From assembly GCA_022925895.1 (NCBI GenBank), contig JAKSYS010000414.1, forward strand, positions 1-54,568: a stretch of DNA of 54,568 nt, written 5' to 3'. How positions within the stretch are numbered: position 1 is the stretch's first letter; the number at the start of each line of letters is the position of its first letter. The position numbers and the translations under genes were made by a program. This document shows positions 32,920 through 42,466 of this stretch, piece after piece. The notes below the pieces were generated by a model. That model was not told where the DNA came from. It saw nothing but the letters and a program-made list of their open reading frames with translations, and did not search any database. Source of the stretch: Fragilaria crotonensis (Eukaryota > Bacillariophyta > Fragilariophyceae > Fragilariales > Fragilariaceae).

Positions 32920-34300
32920 ATGTATCACTTCAAAACAACCCCCTTTCGTGGGCCCCAGCCACGATCGTTGTCCCACGATAGTGACTTTTCTGGGCGTCCG
33001 GATGACAGCACGGGATCTCCCGAGACGAATGGAATAAAAATTGCACTTCAGGAGGAACGCAGTCACGATAGGGCACAGAAGCTGCAAGCTCTCTACGAAT
33101 TAAGTTCCGACAAGGATTGTTCCTTGAACAGGAATGCTGATTTTCGAACGATAGCTGCCGCCCCAATATCACTCAAGTCTGTCTCACCAAAAGAAGCAGC
33201 CGCTGCTTTTCAAAAGAGAGAAATCATGTCTCGTGATGGTCTCCAGAACAGTGACAAATCAAAACGTCATCATCACCACGAGAAGGTCCAAGCGATGGCC
33301 ACGAGCAGTCAGTCAAAGAGTGGAATCGTGACACCCCCAGCATCCGAGAGCCCCCCAGCGACGAGTTCAACACGAACCTCCAAAGGATCGTCCCCTACAA
33401 CAATTCCAAAGAGCCGAAGTATGGATCACCCCGAACGCCATGTTGATCGTCACAGGCAGATTCGACGGACTGGTTCCGAAGACATGGACGTTCCCAGTCT
33501 GGCGGAAATCCGAGTTGACGCTGATCATCCTTTCCATCAACAAGGGCGCACCTTGGGCGTCCAAGATAATCCGGTGCCACTTCCAAGTGAAACATCGAAT
33601 CCACCGATTGCTCGTACCAACCTCGGTTCCCTTCATCGAGGTAGCTCCAAGAACGCGCACGACTCCGCCATGACGCCATCCGTTCAAAAATACGCAGGAT
33701 CTTCATCAACAAATGGCGATTTTGGTATACCTCGCAACTACACCATGGATGATGGTGATGATGATGGGGATTCAAACATCTTGTCCATCCGCCGCACAGG
33801 TTCTGGGGGTCTCATCCTGCAAGACAAGGAAGCCTACTACAGAGTCAAGGCGTTGGAATTGCAGTCACGATTGGAAAATGCCGATAATCGCGACACGAGT
33901 CTCAACAGCCATGCCGTGTTCCATGCACATGAGGATCATCATCATCGTCACCATGACCACCACGAGCACCATGGGCACTTTAGTGCCGCCCTAAAACTCT
34001 CTGAATCCATGTCTCCCCAAGACGCTGCAGCTGTCTTTCGACTCCGGAAGCAACAGTATGTAGAGAAGCATTCGAATGACTCTTCAGATCCACTTTTGAC
34101 AAGCCATGAGCGAGAGGAGAAAAAGAGAACTTGCCAAGGTCAAGGAGTCACTGGAAAGGCAGGTGGACCGCCACTTGCTCGATCGCCGTTTCGTGTCCAT
34201 CAACAAAACATTGCACCACTGGATTACCAACCGTCCAACGGCGTACTGTACGATCTCCCCACATTGTGTTGAGTTCTTACCTCGCTCTCTAGTAGAATGA
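32920..34300 (+). CDS. unrecognised disordered protein with His-rich tract and internal repeat
   Basis: Start taken at the first ATG of the frame (MYHFKTTPFRGPQPR). Most of the protein is low in hydrophobic residues and predicted disordered: Ser, Pro, Asp and His runs, including a His-rich stretch HAHEDHHHRHHDHHEHHGH. A short motif occurs twice: SPKEAAAAFQKRE near residue 90 and SPQDAAAVFRLRKQ near 365, each preceded by a Ser-rich lead. The frame continues to 34272, but from about 34125 another frame gives a far more protein-like helical end (ELAKVKESLERQVDRHLLDRR...) running to 34300. A single-base shift in the A-rich run AAAAAGAGA is therefore likely. No family recognised; the His tract could bind metal, which is only a guess. 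Confidence 0.6.
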
Positions 34301-34747
34301 CAGTCTACAATATTACTGGAGCATGAATAAATGACTAACTATATAATGCATGAACCTTGGTTTGAACTAATCGCCTCCGAAGTTATCTGTGTGTGAATAT
34401 GTTTGCAATTCCTAGAGCCATCAAGGGTATGGAGAATGTCGTGGTGTGAATCTGAGAGTGCTCGGGTGTCGGCCAATGTAATGGAATCGTCGCAGCCGTA
34501 CTAATTTACAGGGTGCTCGCGGCGTAGCAACGATAGCTTTCAGTGTGAGGAAGGGGTGAGGACATCCTTGATGGCGCGAGGTTGGTGAGTGAAACGCAGG
34601 AGTCCAAAAACATATATGATGGGGAAGCTTGAGATCAGTCGCACATAATGCCTTAGTGGTTGACAGATTCTTCAACTCTTTGAAACATCATCGATGAGCG
34701 AGAGCGCAAGCGAGGATGACGTGTGCTGTAAGAGACGTGATGTTAGT
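34301..34747. other. intergenic, convergent 3' flanks
   Basis: Between the 3' ends of the disordered-protein gene and the homeobox gene. A minus-strand frame (34421-34675) shows no motif. Confidence 0.5.
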
Positions 34748-35973
34748 TCACTGTGCGTAACCAAACAGGCGGGCAGCCTCTTCGAGACTTGGGAGAGCAT
34801 CATCTCTGAAGTGAGGAGCATCTTTGCAGGCGTCTCGCCAAGTAGTTGGAGCTTTCCTTCGGACGCATTTTGATCTGTCCACGTCAGCAGGGTCGCAGGA
34901 TTTCTCAATCTTTTCTCTCTTCCTTTTAGTTGGTGTGACAGGAACAAAGCGACAGGGGGCAAGTGGTGTCTCTGTAAGGAAAACCCTAAGAAAATGCTTC
35001 TTGATTCGGACAATTTCCCCGTCGCGGCGACTTCGAACCTTTCAAATTTGAGAAATTGTTAGTGGATGCCAGCATCGCAAAGCAAGTCGGATGTTGATAT
35101 GCTTACCTTCTTGCGATCCGTAGCCATATCCTGCGGGAACGCATAAGCCATCATCGTATTCCGATACGACCTAATGACTCGAGATGCTGGAACATTGGAT
35201 AGGATGGTGACATCCTCAATCGATGGAGTTCCTCCATTCAATGGTCGCAAAATGTGAACGTCAACACTTTCAGTGCGGATGACATCTCCGGTTGATTCGT
35301 CGTACTCGTCAGTGACCTCGTTCTCTTGCTCTTCGTTGGAGTCATCCTCGCTGCCGTTTTCATCTGATCCCGATGAGGATGCATCACTGACAGTGCGGGG
35401 GAGAGCGGAGGGAAATGTTGAGAATGCTCCGGTTCCGACAGGAAAACTCGGTACTGCAGGGGCCACTGGCACGCAGGGGACAGCAGGTGTTTCTTGCTCA
35501 ATAGGTACGGGGAGGGTCATATCGAGTGTGAAGTACGGAGTTGGGGCTGGTTGCTGTACAGCATCGCAGGCTGGTCGCTCAGATCCCGGGCTTACCAGAT
35601 GGGTGGTAGTAGAAGGTGTGACTACAGCGACAACCTGCACTTGAGGTTGGTGCTGCAGACGAGCCTCAACACGGGGTTTCCAGAACCTCTTGCGGTTGTT
35701 AACAAACCAGTTGGTGAGTTGCTTGAGCTCGATTCCGGTGTCGGACATAATTTGAGCCTTTTCTTGCTCAGTGGGGTAGGGATGAGCGACATGATCAGGG
35801 CTCATCATCCAGGCCTTCAGATACTCAACGGTTTCTGATGGAAGGGACGATGATTTTCTTTGTGATGCTTTTCCCTTAAGCGAAGACGTCGTAGAGCTTG
35901 TCGAAACGGAGGAACTGCTTGCACGTCGAGATGAAGGGGAGTCCATAGGTCCTGTTTCAACGTTGGTTAACAT
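34748..35973 (-). CDS. TALE-class homeobox transcription factor, two exons
   Basis: Nuclear DNA-binding protein. Exon 1 is 35973-35107 and exon 2 is 35038-34748. The 68-nt intron (35106-35039) starts GTAAGC and ends AAAG; splicing is in frame and gives 385 residues. The homeodomain is near the N-terminus (about residues 35-100): LPSETVEYLKAWMM, then HPYPTEQEKAQI with the extra loop residues that define the TALE class, then LKQLTNWFVNNRKRFWKP (recognition helix WFVNNRKR). The middle is Val/Pro-rich, followed by an acidic Ser/Glu/Asp stretch. Exon 2 holds a basic segment (TPTKRKREKIEK) and a C-terminal block (WRDACKDAPHFRDDALPSLEEAARLFGYAQ). The frame upstream of 35973 has only a TTG codon, so the ATG is preferred. 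No frameshift is seen. Confidence 0.92.
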
Positions 35974-37840
35974 GTTTAGTACAGTTGCAGTCAATCAATC
36001 AATCAAAGAACCCACAAGACTGCTGCTGGAATGAAAAAAAAATGCAATATGCACCGAAAGATAAGTGAGTGCAGCTCATGACATCATCTCATTGGATGAA
36101 AACTGATGTGTGTCGGAAGAAGTGCATGGCTTGCCAGTGGTGCATGTACAAGATTTTCAAAAAGGAACCCGGAAAGTTGAACTAACTGGGACGTCAGCGA
36201 ATTCTGCGATTAAATTAGCAATACAAACACGGGTAAATTTTCTAGGAGAACGAAAGCCATTTGCATTGACGTTTGGTATCTGGCCTTGTCATGAAAGGGA
36301 CGACATCATCACCTAATTTCGCGCGAAGGCCGTGCGCATCACTGAAATCAGGTGACGTGTGCCGGCCGACTGCTGCCAGCAAACTTTGGTCAGTGCGACA
36401 CTGACAATTTTGAGTCACCCATCACCCTATCACCCATCAAGCAAAAGTTCCGAATGGCGAAAACTGCGTTTCACATCAGTTTCTCGAGCGGTACGATCAA
36501 TGAAACAAGCAGGCAACGATATCTCAACATTACAGCCAATTGCAATTGTAGTTCGTAGCGGCAGGCGGAATGCAAGCCGATGCGCACACTGCCTCGCAAC
36601 TTACCACGAGAGTGTTTTTTATTCTTGCGAACGTAAAAAGTGACCTCTATCAGATCGGATTTGAAATGCGATTTTTTTCAACGTAGAAATCAAAGCGAAA
36701 TGCTATGACGTATCCACTCAAAACCTGAAGATTTCATGCCCATCACATCAACGTCGGCAGAACAAATCAAGAAAATGACGATATGCGAACGACACATGGT
36801 GCGCAAAGAGAGAGCAAACGAATTGGAAAGCAATCAACGTCATGTCAAATCGGTTTCTATTGGAAAGGTGGAGCACTGGTATCTTGCAAGTGCGGCAATG
36901 ACAAAATTGGTTTGGCAATTTACTTCGTCCGAATCATATCGACATCCATAGTGCGGATACCTTCTACGCCCTTACCAGTTGAGGAATGCCACGACTTAAT
37001 CACGCATGAGTTCTCGAACACATGGATTCACCACTCGCGTGGGACTGGGCCGTCGTTACCGTCGATGTCGAAGAAGAACAAGTTTCGTCAATGTAGCATG
37101 TTTCGAGTGAGACTTGTGACCTACCTCTTAACCTTCAAGAAACGTGTACTCCGTACTGGTAATACGTGTAGCTGATAAGGAGCGCGGTTCAATCACTTCG
37201 TCGAAGCAAGAACCATCCCACCCGAAGGATGTTTGGTTTTTCAGTTGAGGAATTGATGTCATTCCACTTCGGCACAATCGACTTCCGTGTACTCGGAGCT
37301 CTGTAGCAATTGATTTTGATGGGCCGGAACCTCGGAACTCCGTCAAGCGCCATCCTCCTGTCATGTTAGTATGATATACATGTAGGTATGCATACTTGTG
37401 TGTCATACGGTGGACAGCTTTCCCGCCTCGACCTCTAGGCACGATTTAAATGTGGGTCGGAAAAAACATGTTCGCGTCGAAATAAGTTGGCTAACAAATG
37501 ACGACGACCTGGTGACGTACGCTGTCAGTGTAATAAGTTGGGGTTCGGATAAATGTCGCACTGTTGGATTCTTCATACAGCCATTGCTTCGATGCGAACC
37601 CTTAGTTTTTGGCATATTTCAGGAACAAAATGCGTACTTGACGCCGATCCCACTGTGATACCACAATGGTGACTGCTGAGCGCGATGCGCAAGGAGATTT
37701 GTCCCAATGACACCGTCCATCACTCAGGCTTCAGACCTGACTACGGCGATTACCAGTAGTGAAAGGGTACATAGTAGGGTTCATGCACTACGGCTTAATT
37801 CATCGATGGACATCTCTCCTTAATCAGATCGAATCACCTA
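35974..37840. other. long intergenic region (1.9 kb), no supported gene
   Basis: Lies upstream of the homeobox gene and downstream of SNU23. About ten frames of 60-130 codons exist on both strands, overlap each other and show no family motif. I found no tRNA-like cloverleaf. It may be the regulatory region of the homeobox gene, but no site can be named. Confidence 0.45.
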
Positions 37841-38570
37841 TCATTTCTTCTTGGCGCTGCCACCAAATCCAGAGAAACCATCATAGCAGCCATATCCGGA
37901 TCCATGTACGCCTCCTCCTCATCTTCTTCTGTTGGCTCGTCAACTTTCTTCTTGCGCTCTTCCGTCGCATTTTACGAGCTTCCTTCAGTCGGCGCAGCTC
38001 CTCATCTTTCGCTTTCACTACATCAGCCGCCGACATAGTTTCCATCGCATCCTTAGCTTTTTCTCGTTCTTTGATTAGATGGTTTAGTCGATCTTGAACT
38101 TGGTCTTTAGTAGATCGCTCAACCCTCATGGTATACCCGAGGTTGCGTTGATGTTTGCGTCCATTAATATGATCCAGATAGGTATGCGAATCCTTCAAGA
38201 AACAGTCACACACTTTGCAATGCCATCCCACTCCCGTTTTTGTCACGCCGTCGCTGATACTCCCCGTCGATGTTTTCGTGGCGGCCACTGCCGAAACAAT
38301 TTCCGTGGACCCAACCTTGGAATCAATTTCGACCTTTTGTCGTCTGGCCTTGAGGAAGGCTCGGTCGGACTTCTCCGGCCCTGCTGCACCCTCGACTGCA
38401 GGAGTAAATTCTTCCTTGTCGCCAGGATCGAGTGGACGCTTCACCCCCACTGTCGGTGCCACCGTTTCATCTTGGGCTGCGCGAGCCGTGGCTTTGGCGG
38501 CGTAGGCTTCCTTGTCCCATTTCCGTCGTTCCACATTGGTGGCTTGTTTGTATTTGAGATCCTGTGACAT
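37841..38570 (-). CDS. SNU23: SNU23/ZMAT2, zinc-finger protein of the U4/U6.U5 tri-snRNP, two frameshifts
   Basis: Spliceosome component with one matrin-type C2H2 zinc finger. Start taken at MSQDLKYKQATNVERRKWDKEAY; the open frame upstream has only a TTG. The conserved finger is GWHCKVCDCFLKDSHTYLDHINGRKHQRNLGY, written here only by its key parts CKVC and H...H (about residues 115-145), followed by MRVERSTKDQV and a Lys/Arg/Glu helix. The family C-terminus (EEDEEEAYMDPDMAAMM then GFSGFGGSAKK) is present but in two other frames. One base is missing near 37960 (GG read as G) and one near 37879 (GGG read as GG). Both changes shorten a G run by one. Since the protein is a conserved splicing factor, assembly error is more likely than a dead gene. 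Confidence 0.88.
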
Positions 38571-39118
38571 GATTGTATTCAAAAGATGCAAGGAGGCAAA
38601 CGGCACAAGCGAACGCAGTATTTATCAATCCATTGTGTTCCATGTCATGTTGTTCATACCGTTACATGGAGGGCGGTGTTGCGAATGGCAAATGGGGTTT
38701 GCTGAGTCTCGGTGGGACGATGACGGACGGACGGGATATTCTCACATCGACTGGCTACTGTCTACTCCCTACTGTCTAAACTACCGGTAGTATCATACTG
38801 CAAGTTGCGGTCATTCTCTTTAAACACAAAACTTGTTGACAGATGGAAGCGGCAACGTAAAGGAAAAGAAATTTATTCTGAAAGGACGATCTGTAGTATA
38901 TGTGAAACCTAAAAGAATCGATGTTCTGAAACGTCATAGATACCATATGAGACAAAGGAATAATTTCCTTTATATACGAAACAACGAATGATTAACAATA
39001 AATGTCGAATTTCAGTTTACTTAAGGATACAGCCTAAAATCTCCATGTACAAGACGACTGCAATCCAACGTACGAGAAATAGATTCAGAAAAAGATATGT
39101 CTGAATCCGAAGTTGTAG

Positions 39119-39310
39119 AGACGGAATCTGTCTAATCTCTTAAGTGAAACCTCTAAAGTTTTGTCTAATGTCTAAAGTGTTTTACGGAATCTCTCTAATG
39201 TCTAAAGTCTTTAGAGAGAATGAGACTTTAGACAAAACTTTAGAGGTTTCAAGAAATGTTTAGAGATTCTGCAGATTCCGTCATGACCACGGACGAGTTT
39301 CCACGATTCC
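39119..39310. repeat. direct repeat copy 1 (hairpin block) inside the fold-back element
   Basis: The block forms a hairpin: GAAACCTCTAAAGTTTTGTC at 39146 pairs with the inverted run GACAAAACTTTAGAGGTTTC ending at 39250. It is followed by the sequence ATTCCGTCATGACCACGGAC. Copy 2 lies 379 bp downstream. Confidence 0.8.
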
Positions 39311-39497
39311 AACTTAACCAGGTTTTAGTACAAAGTGACCATGGTGCGGTAATTCTCTCTAAACATAAATTTCGTCTCGTGGCTTCTACATACAATCAAT
39401 ACTACGAAGAGATGCCTAGACAGAGATTATCGCACCTTCCACGGTCATTTCGTGCTAACTTGGGTAAGTTAACATCGTGGAAACTTGTCCGTGGTCA

Positions 39498-39690
39498 TGA
39501 CGGAATCTCTCTAAACTCTTAAGTGAAACCTCTAAAGTTTTGTCTAATGTCTAAAGTGTTCCACGGAATCTCTCTAATGTCTAAAGTCTTAAGAGAGAAT
39601 GAGACTTTAGACAAAACTTTAGAGGTTTCAAGAAATGTTTAGAGATTCCGAAGATTCCGTCATGACCATGGACGAGTTTTCCACGATTTC
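39498..39690. repeat. direct repeat copy 2 (hairpin block) inside the fold-back element
   Basis: Near-identical to 39119-39310. The spacer between the copies (39311-39497) also ends in an inverted copy of the ATTCCGTCATGACCACGGAC segment (39488-39507), so the whole interior can fold on itself at several scales. Confidence 0.8.
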
Positions 39691-39981
39691 AAAAAGACCA
39701 ATGCCTGTCGTACTTAGGATTCCCAACAGCTTCCACGGAAGTTTTAGGTGTCATCCCTTGTAAACCAAAATAGACTTTTAATCATTCGTTGTATGAACAA
39801 CCCGTAGAAATTGTTCCTTTGTCTCATAATGATATTAGTTGTGACATTGCAGACATGAAATTTAATTTCTTTCTCTGATATGACAGATCGTCCTTTCAGA
39901 ACAAATGTCGTTTTCTTTTCGGATGTCGCTTCCATCTGCGAACAAGTTTTGTGTTTAAAAGAGAATGACCGCAACTTGCTG

Positions 39982-40527
39982 GAGTACCCCGAGTACCAAC
40001 TATCCCGTATCGTCTACTGGTACAGTCATGTCGATTTTCATTGTTGGTCCTGCCCCACAAATCTTGGCCTTGTTGCCTATTGAGCTCCGAGCATTCGAGC
40101 AAAGTACAAAGTGTGTACTCCCTGAGCTACTCCGTAGTCTGGAGAGTGTGACATACAAGCACATAAGCATATAAGGCACGTCATACAAATACTCCCACCA
40201 GTTGCAGCATGTATTCCCGGACCAGCTATGCTCAGAGCTCCGAGAACCGCACAAAGTTCAGCAATTTGCTAAGTCGGTTGTTTCTGTTTCATGGCATTGG
40301 TACTGGTGCCACTGGTACTGATCCTGACAATGCAAAGCAAGTATAGCACACTCCAACTTGGCCTGCTGGACTGAGGCGGAACCAAAATGTTGCAGAAGGA
40401 CACGAGTAGCCGAGTCCGACAAAGTTGAGATCTGCCGTCAAGGCCGAACTGTAGTTCTGCCAACGGTGTCGAGCCACGCATGACAGAAATTCATGCTTAA
40501 TCGAGAATTGCGAGTATGGTTCCATGA
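39982..40527. other. intergenic
   Basis: Between the fold-back element and the 3' end of the fucosyltransferase-like gene. Overlapping short frames without motif; GTAC and TGGTACTGGTG words are frequent. Confidence 0.5.
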
Positions 40528-41808
40528 CTAGTTCCAGTCCAATGCGAACTGTGACGTGCCGGGAGTATCAAGCATCATAAAAGTCGTTCGATCTGGATCC
40601 CTCATGAATTGGGCCCACCTATCAATCGCAGCCGTTAGGTAAACGCTAAACAGGAACCAAGAGCTGCCCCGCAGACTTACCAGGACACATTTGTGTACCA
40701 CACACCAATAAAGAACTTGGCTGTCGCCATGGCATAAAGTTCGATGAAGAATTTTGAGTAATGAGCGTCGGTATCCTGCGAACGAAACCGGCAGAAATTA
40801 GAGTTGGACAATTCATGAAATACCTTTGTCCAAGATCCTGTGAATCAAGGCACCTACCTTTTGGCTCCATTTAGCCATATCCGCTAGAGCAAAGCCACCA
40901 TGGCCAACTGCCTGTTGCTCCCTATCGCACTCGCTAACGAATCGCCACGACGGTCGCAAATCCCGGAACTCCTTCATGGCTGTGCAATCGTCCGTCGCCA
41001 CAAAAATAATTGGCACTTTCCCACCAAAATGACCAGGAATCACCTGCTCTGCTGTATCAATATACTGTTGCATCGTGGCAAAGCTAAAATTCTCTTGACT
41101 CGCCTTGTCTCCTCGTCGTACAGAAAACGTCATGAATTCTTGTCCTTGAATGTGATTTGCCAATCCGGCGCAGGTTTCCTCTCGAATGCGAGGAAGCGGT
41201 CGCCACATGCGCCGCATCATGACGCGTTTGAGTAAGTGTCCCTCAATGTTGGGATAATGGAGCGAGGCAATGTTGTCCACCTGTCCGTACATGCGGCGAT
41301 TGCGAAACACCTCCCAAACGACTTTCCAATCGCGGATATCAATCTTTTGGTTCTGTTTGGCTGTCTGGACCACATTGCTGTTGTATGGAAGGCCAATAGG
41401 TTCGAAGTAACGATTGATGAGGGAGTCGAGTGATTCTCTGGGATCCTCACGTTTGAGCAATTCGGATTGGGATTCGTCCACGAAGAAGCATCGATTTTCT
41501 TCAAAGGACAGGATGACTCCCAGCAAAAGCATTTTTAGAGAATTGGTCAGACCACCATATAGAGGAAGTGAGTTTATCACAGTCTTATCAGTGCATGTAT
41601 CATACGGGAGGGGAGGAAGAATGGGAGGGCTGCACCATTCTGCGGCAGAGCCGGGTAGGTTAAATTTGAGCGCCTTTGGGGTTTCCTCCGTCGTCCCCAA
41701 TAGCCTGCGACGAATTCGAAATGAATGCTCATCGGGCAATAGTATCACAAGGATTGCCAATAACAGAGCCAAGAGAGGGAGGGACCAAAGAAGGCGACGT
41801 GATTCCAT
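40528..41808 (-). CDS. fucosyltransferase-like (GT23-type) type II membrane protein, three exons
   Basis: N-terminal signal-anchor (LLWSLPLLALLLAILVILL, about residues 6-24) with a short basic cytoplasmic tail indicates a Golgi/ER type II protein. The lumenal domain has LPLYGGLTNSLKMLLLGVILS, a donor-binding-like TFSVRRGDK and IIFVATDD, then RFVSECDREQQAVGHGGFALADMAKWS, resembling alpha-1,6-fucosyltransferase-type enzymes. Exon 1 is 41808-40824, exon 2 about 40775-40681 (KFFIELYAMATAKFFIGVWYTN), exon 3 40618-40528 (WWAQFMRDPDRTTFMMLDTPG). Introns are 48 nt (GTATTT...GCAG) and 62 nt (GTAAGT...TAG). The second intron is in phase, but the exon 1-exon 2 join is out by one base with the only splice sites visible, so a single-base indel is suspected there. 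The exact sugar and acceptor are not shown. Confidence 0.68.
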
Positions 41809-42112
41809 CGTGACCGTTGTATGTGGGTAGATGAGGGTCGGTGGGCATTGTCACAAACGACCTTAAGGGTGCGACTGTCTGTTGACACTCGTTAGAGTCA
41901 CGAGTCCCGAAATACTCGTCGCCTTATCCGAAAGCCACAGTATTTTGCTTCTCGTGCACTCAACATCCATTTATGATGGCGGTGCAACACGCACGTCGCA
42001 CCTCAGACACAGGACATCACCTGATTCTCTGATTGTGGATGTGACAGTGGATAAAGCAGGTTTCAGTTTTCAGTTGTGCAGTAACCGTGGAACAACTGAG
42101 GCCATCATGACG
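41809..42112. promoter_or_regulatory. remnant of a divergent promoter, cut by MULE insertion
   Basis: Upstream of the fucosyltransferase-like gene (minus). It was presumably continuous with 47646-47716, upstream of the bestrophin gene (plus), before the MULE inserted. No specific element recognised. Confidence 0.5.
42104..42112. repeat. 9-bp target site duplication, left copy
   Basis: ATCATGACG directly precedes the left TIR of the MULE; the same nine bases directly follow the right TIR at 47637-47645. Confidence 0.9.
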
Positions 42113-42168
42113 GATAAAGCTTAACGTCTAGATATTTCGATCTATTTAAAATCTATATGGAAGATAAA
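42113..42168 (+). repeat. MULE left terminal inverted repeat
   Basis: 56 bp starting GATAAAGCTTAACGTCTAG; pairs with the inverted sequence at 47581-47636 with one mismatch. Confidence 0.93.
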
Positions 42169-42466
42169 CATAACCCTTCCCGAACAGATGATTGCAACGT
42201 CATGTCGATGTCATCGATACGAACCCTTGTCCACACTTACAATACCAGTCCATGTGTATCAATATGTCATACTCGTGGTAAGTGGAATTCTAGGCCGATG
42301 CTTGGAATTGGGCCAATTGAGTTGTCATTGGATCCGCGCTGCAATTTGAAAACGAGAGCCACGGGGAGATCTGGTATCCTCCTACACCGGTACATAGAAT
42401 TGGTGCTAATCGTAACAATGGAAATGCTGCTGGTTGCACTAATTTGTAATTTTGGGACCGCTGACC

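Larger units (their letters stand above)
38798..39981. mobile_element. fold-back element with ~195-bp terminal inverted repeats and nested palindromes
   Basis: The element spans 38801-39978. Its left end CAAGTTGCGGTCATTCTC is repeated inverted at the right end. Similarity continues inward for about 195 bp (38801-38995 against 39978-39778) at roughly three quarters identity by eye, broken by small indels. CTG flanks both ends (38798-38800 and 39979-39981), compatible with a 3-bp target duplication. Inside are two direct copies of a ~190-bp block, each itself a hairpin, around a palindromic centre. A 76-codon frame reads outward-in within the right arm (39974-39744, minus). No transposase is recognised, so this is a non-autonomous or decayed element; a 3-bp duplication would suit CACTA or Harbinger superfamilies. 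Confidence 0.75.

Noticed and set aside
35974-37840. Several 60-130 codon frames on both strands
   Set aside because: Mutually overlapping, no motif, no splice continuation found; treated as non-coding.
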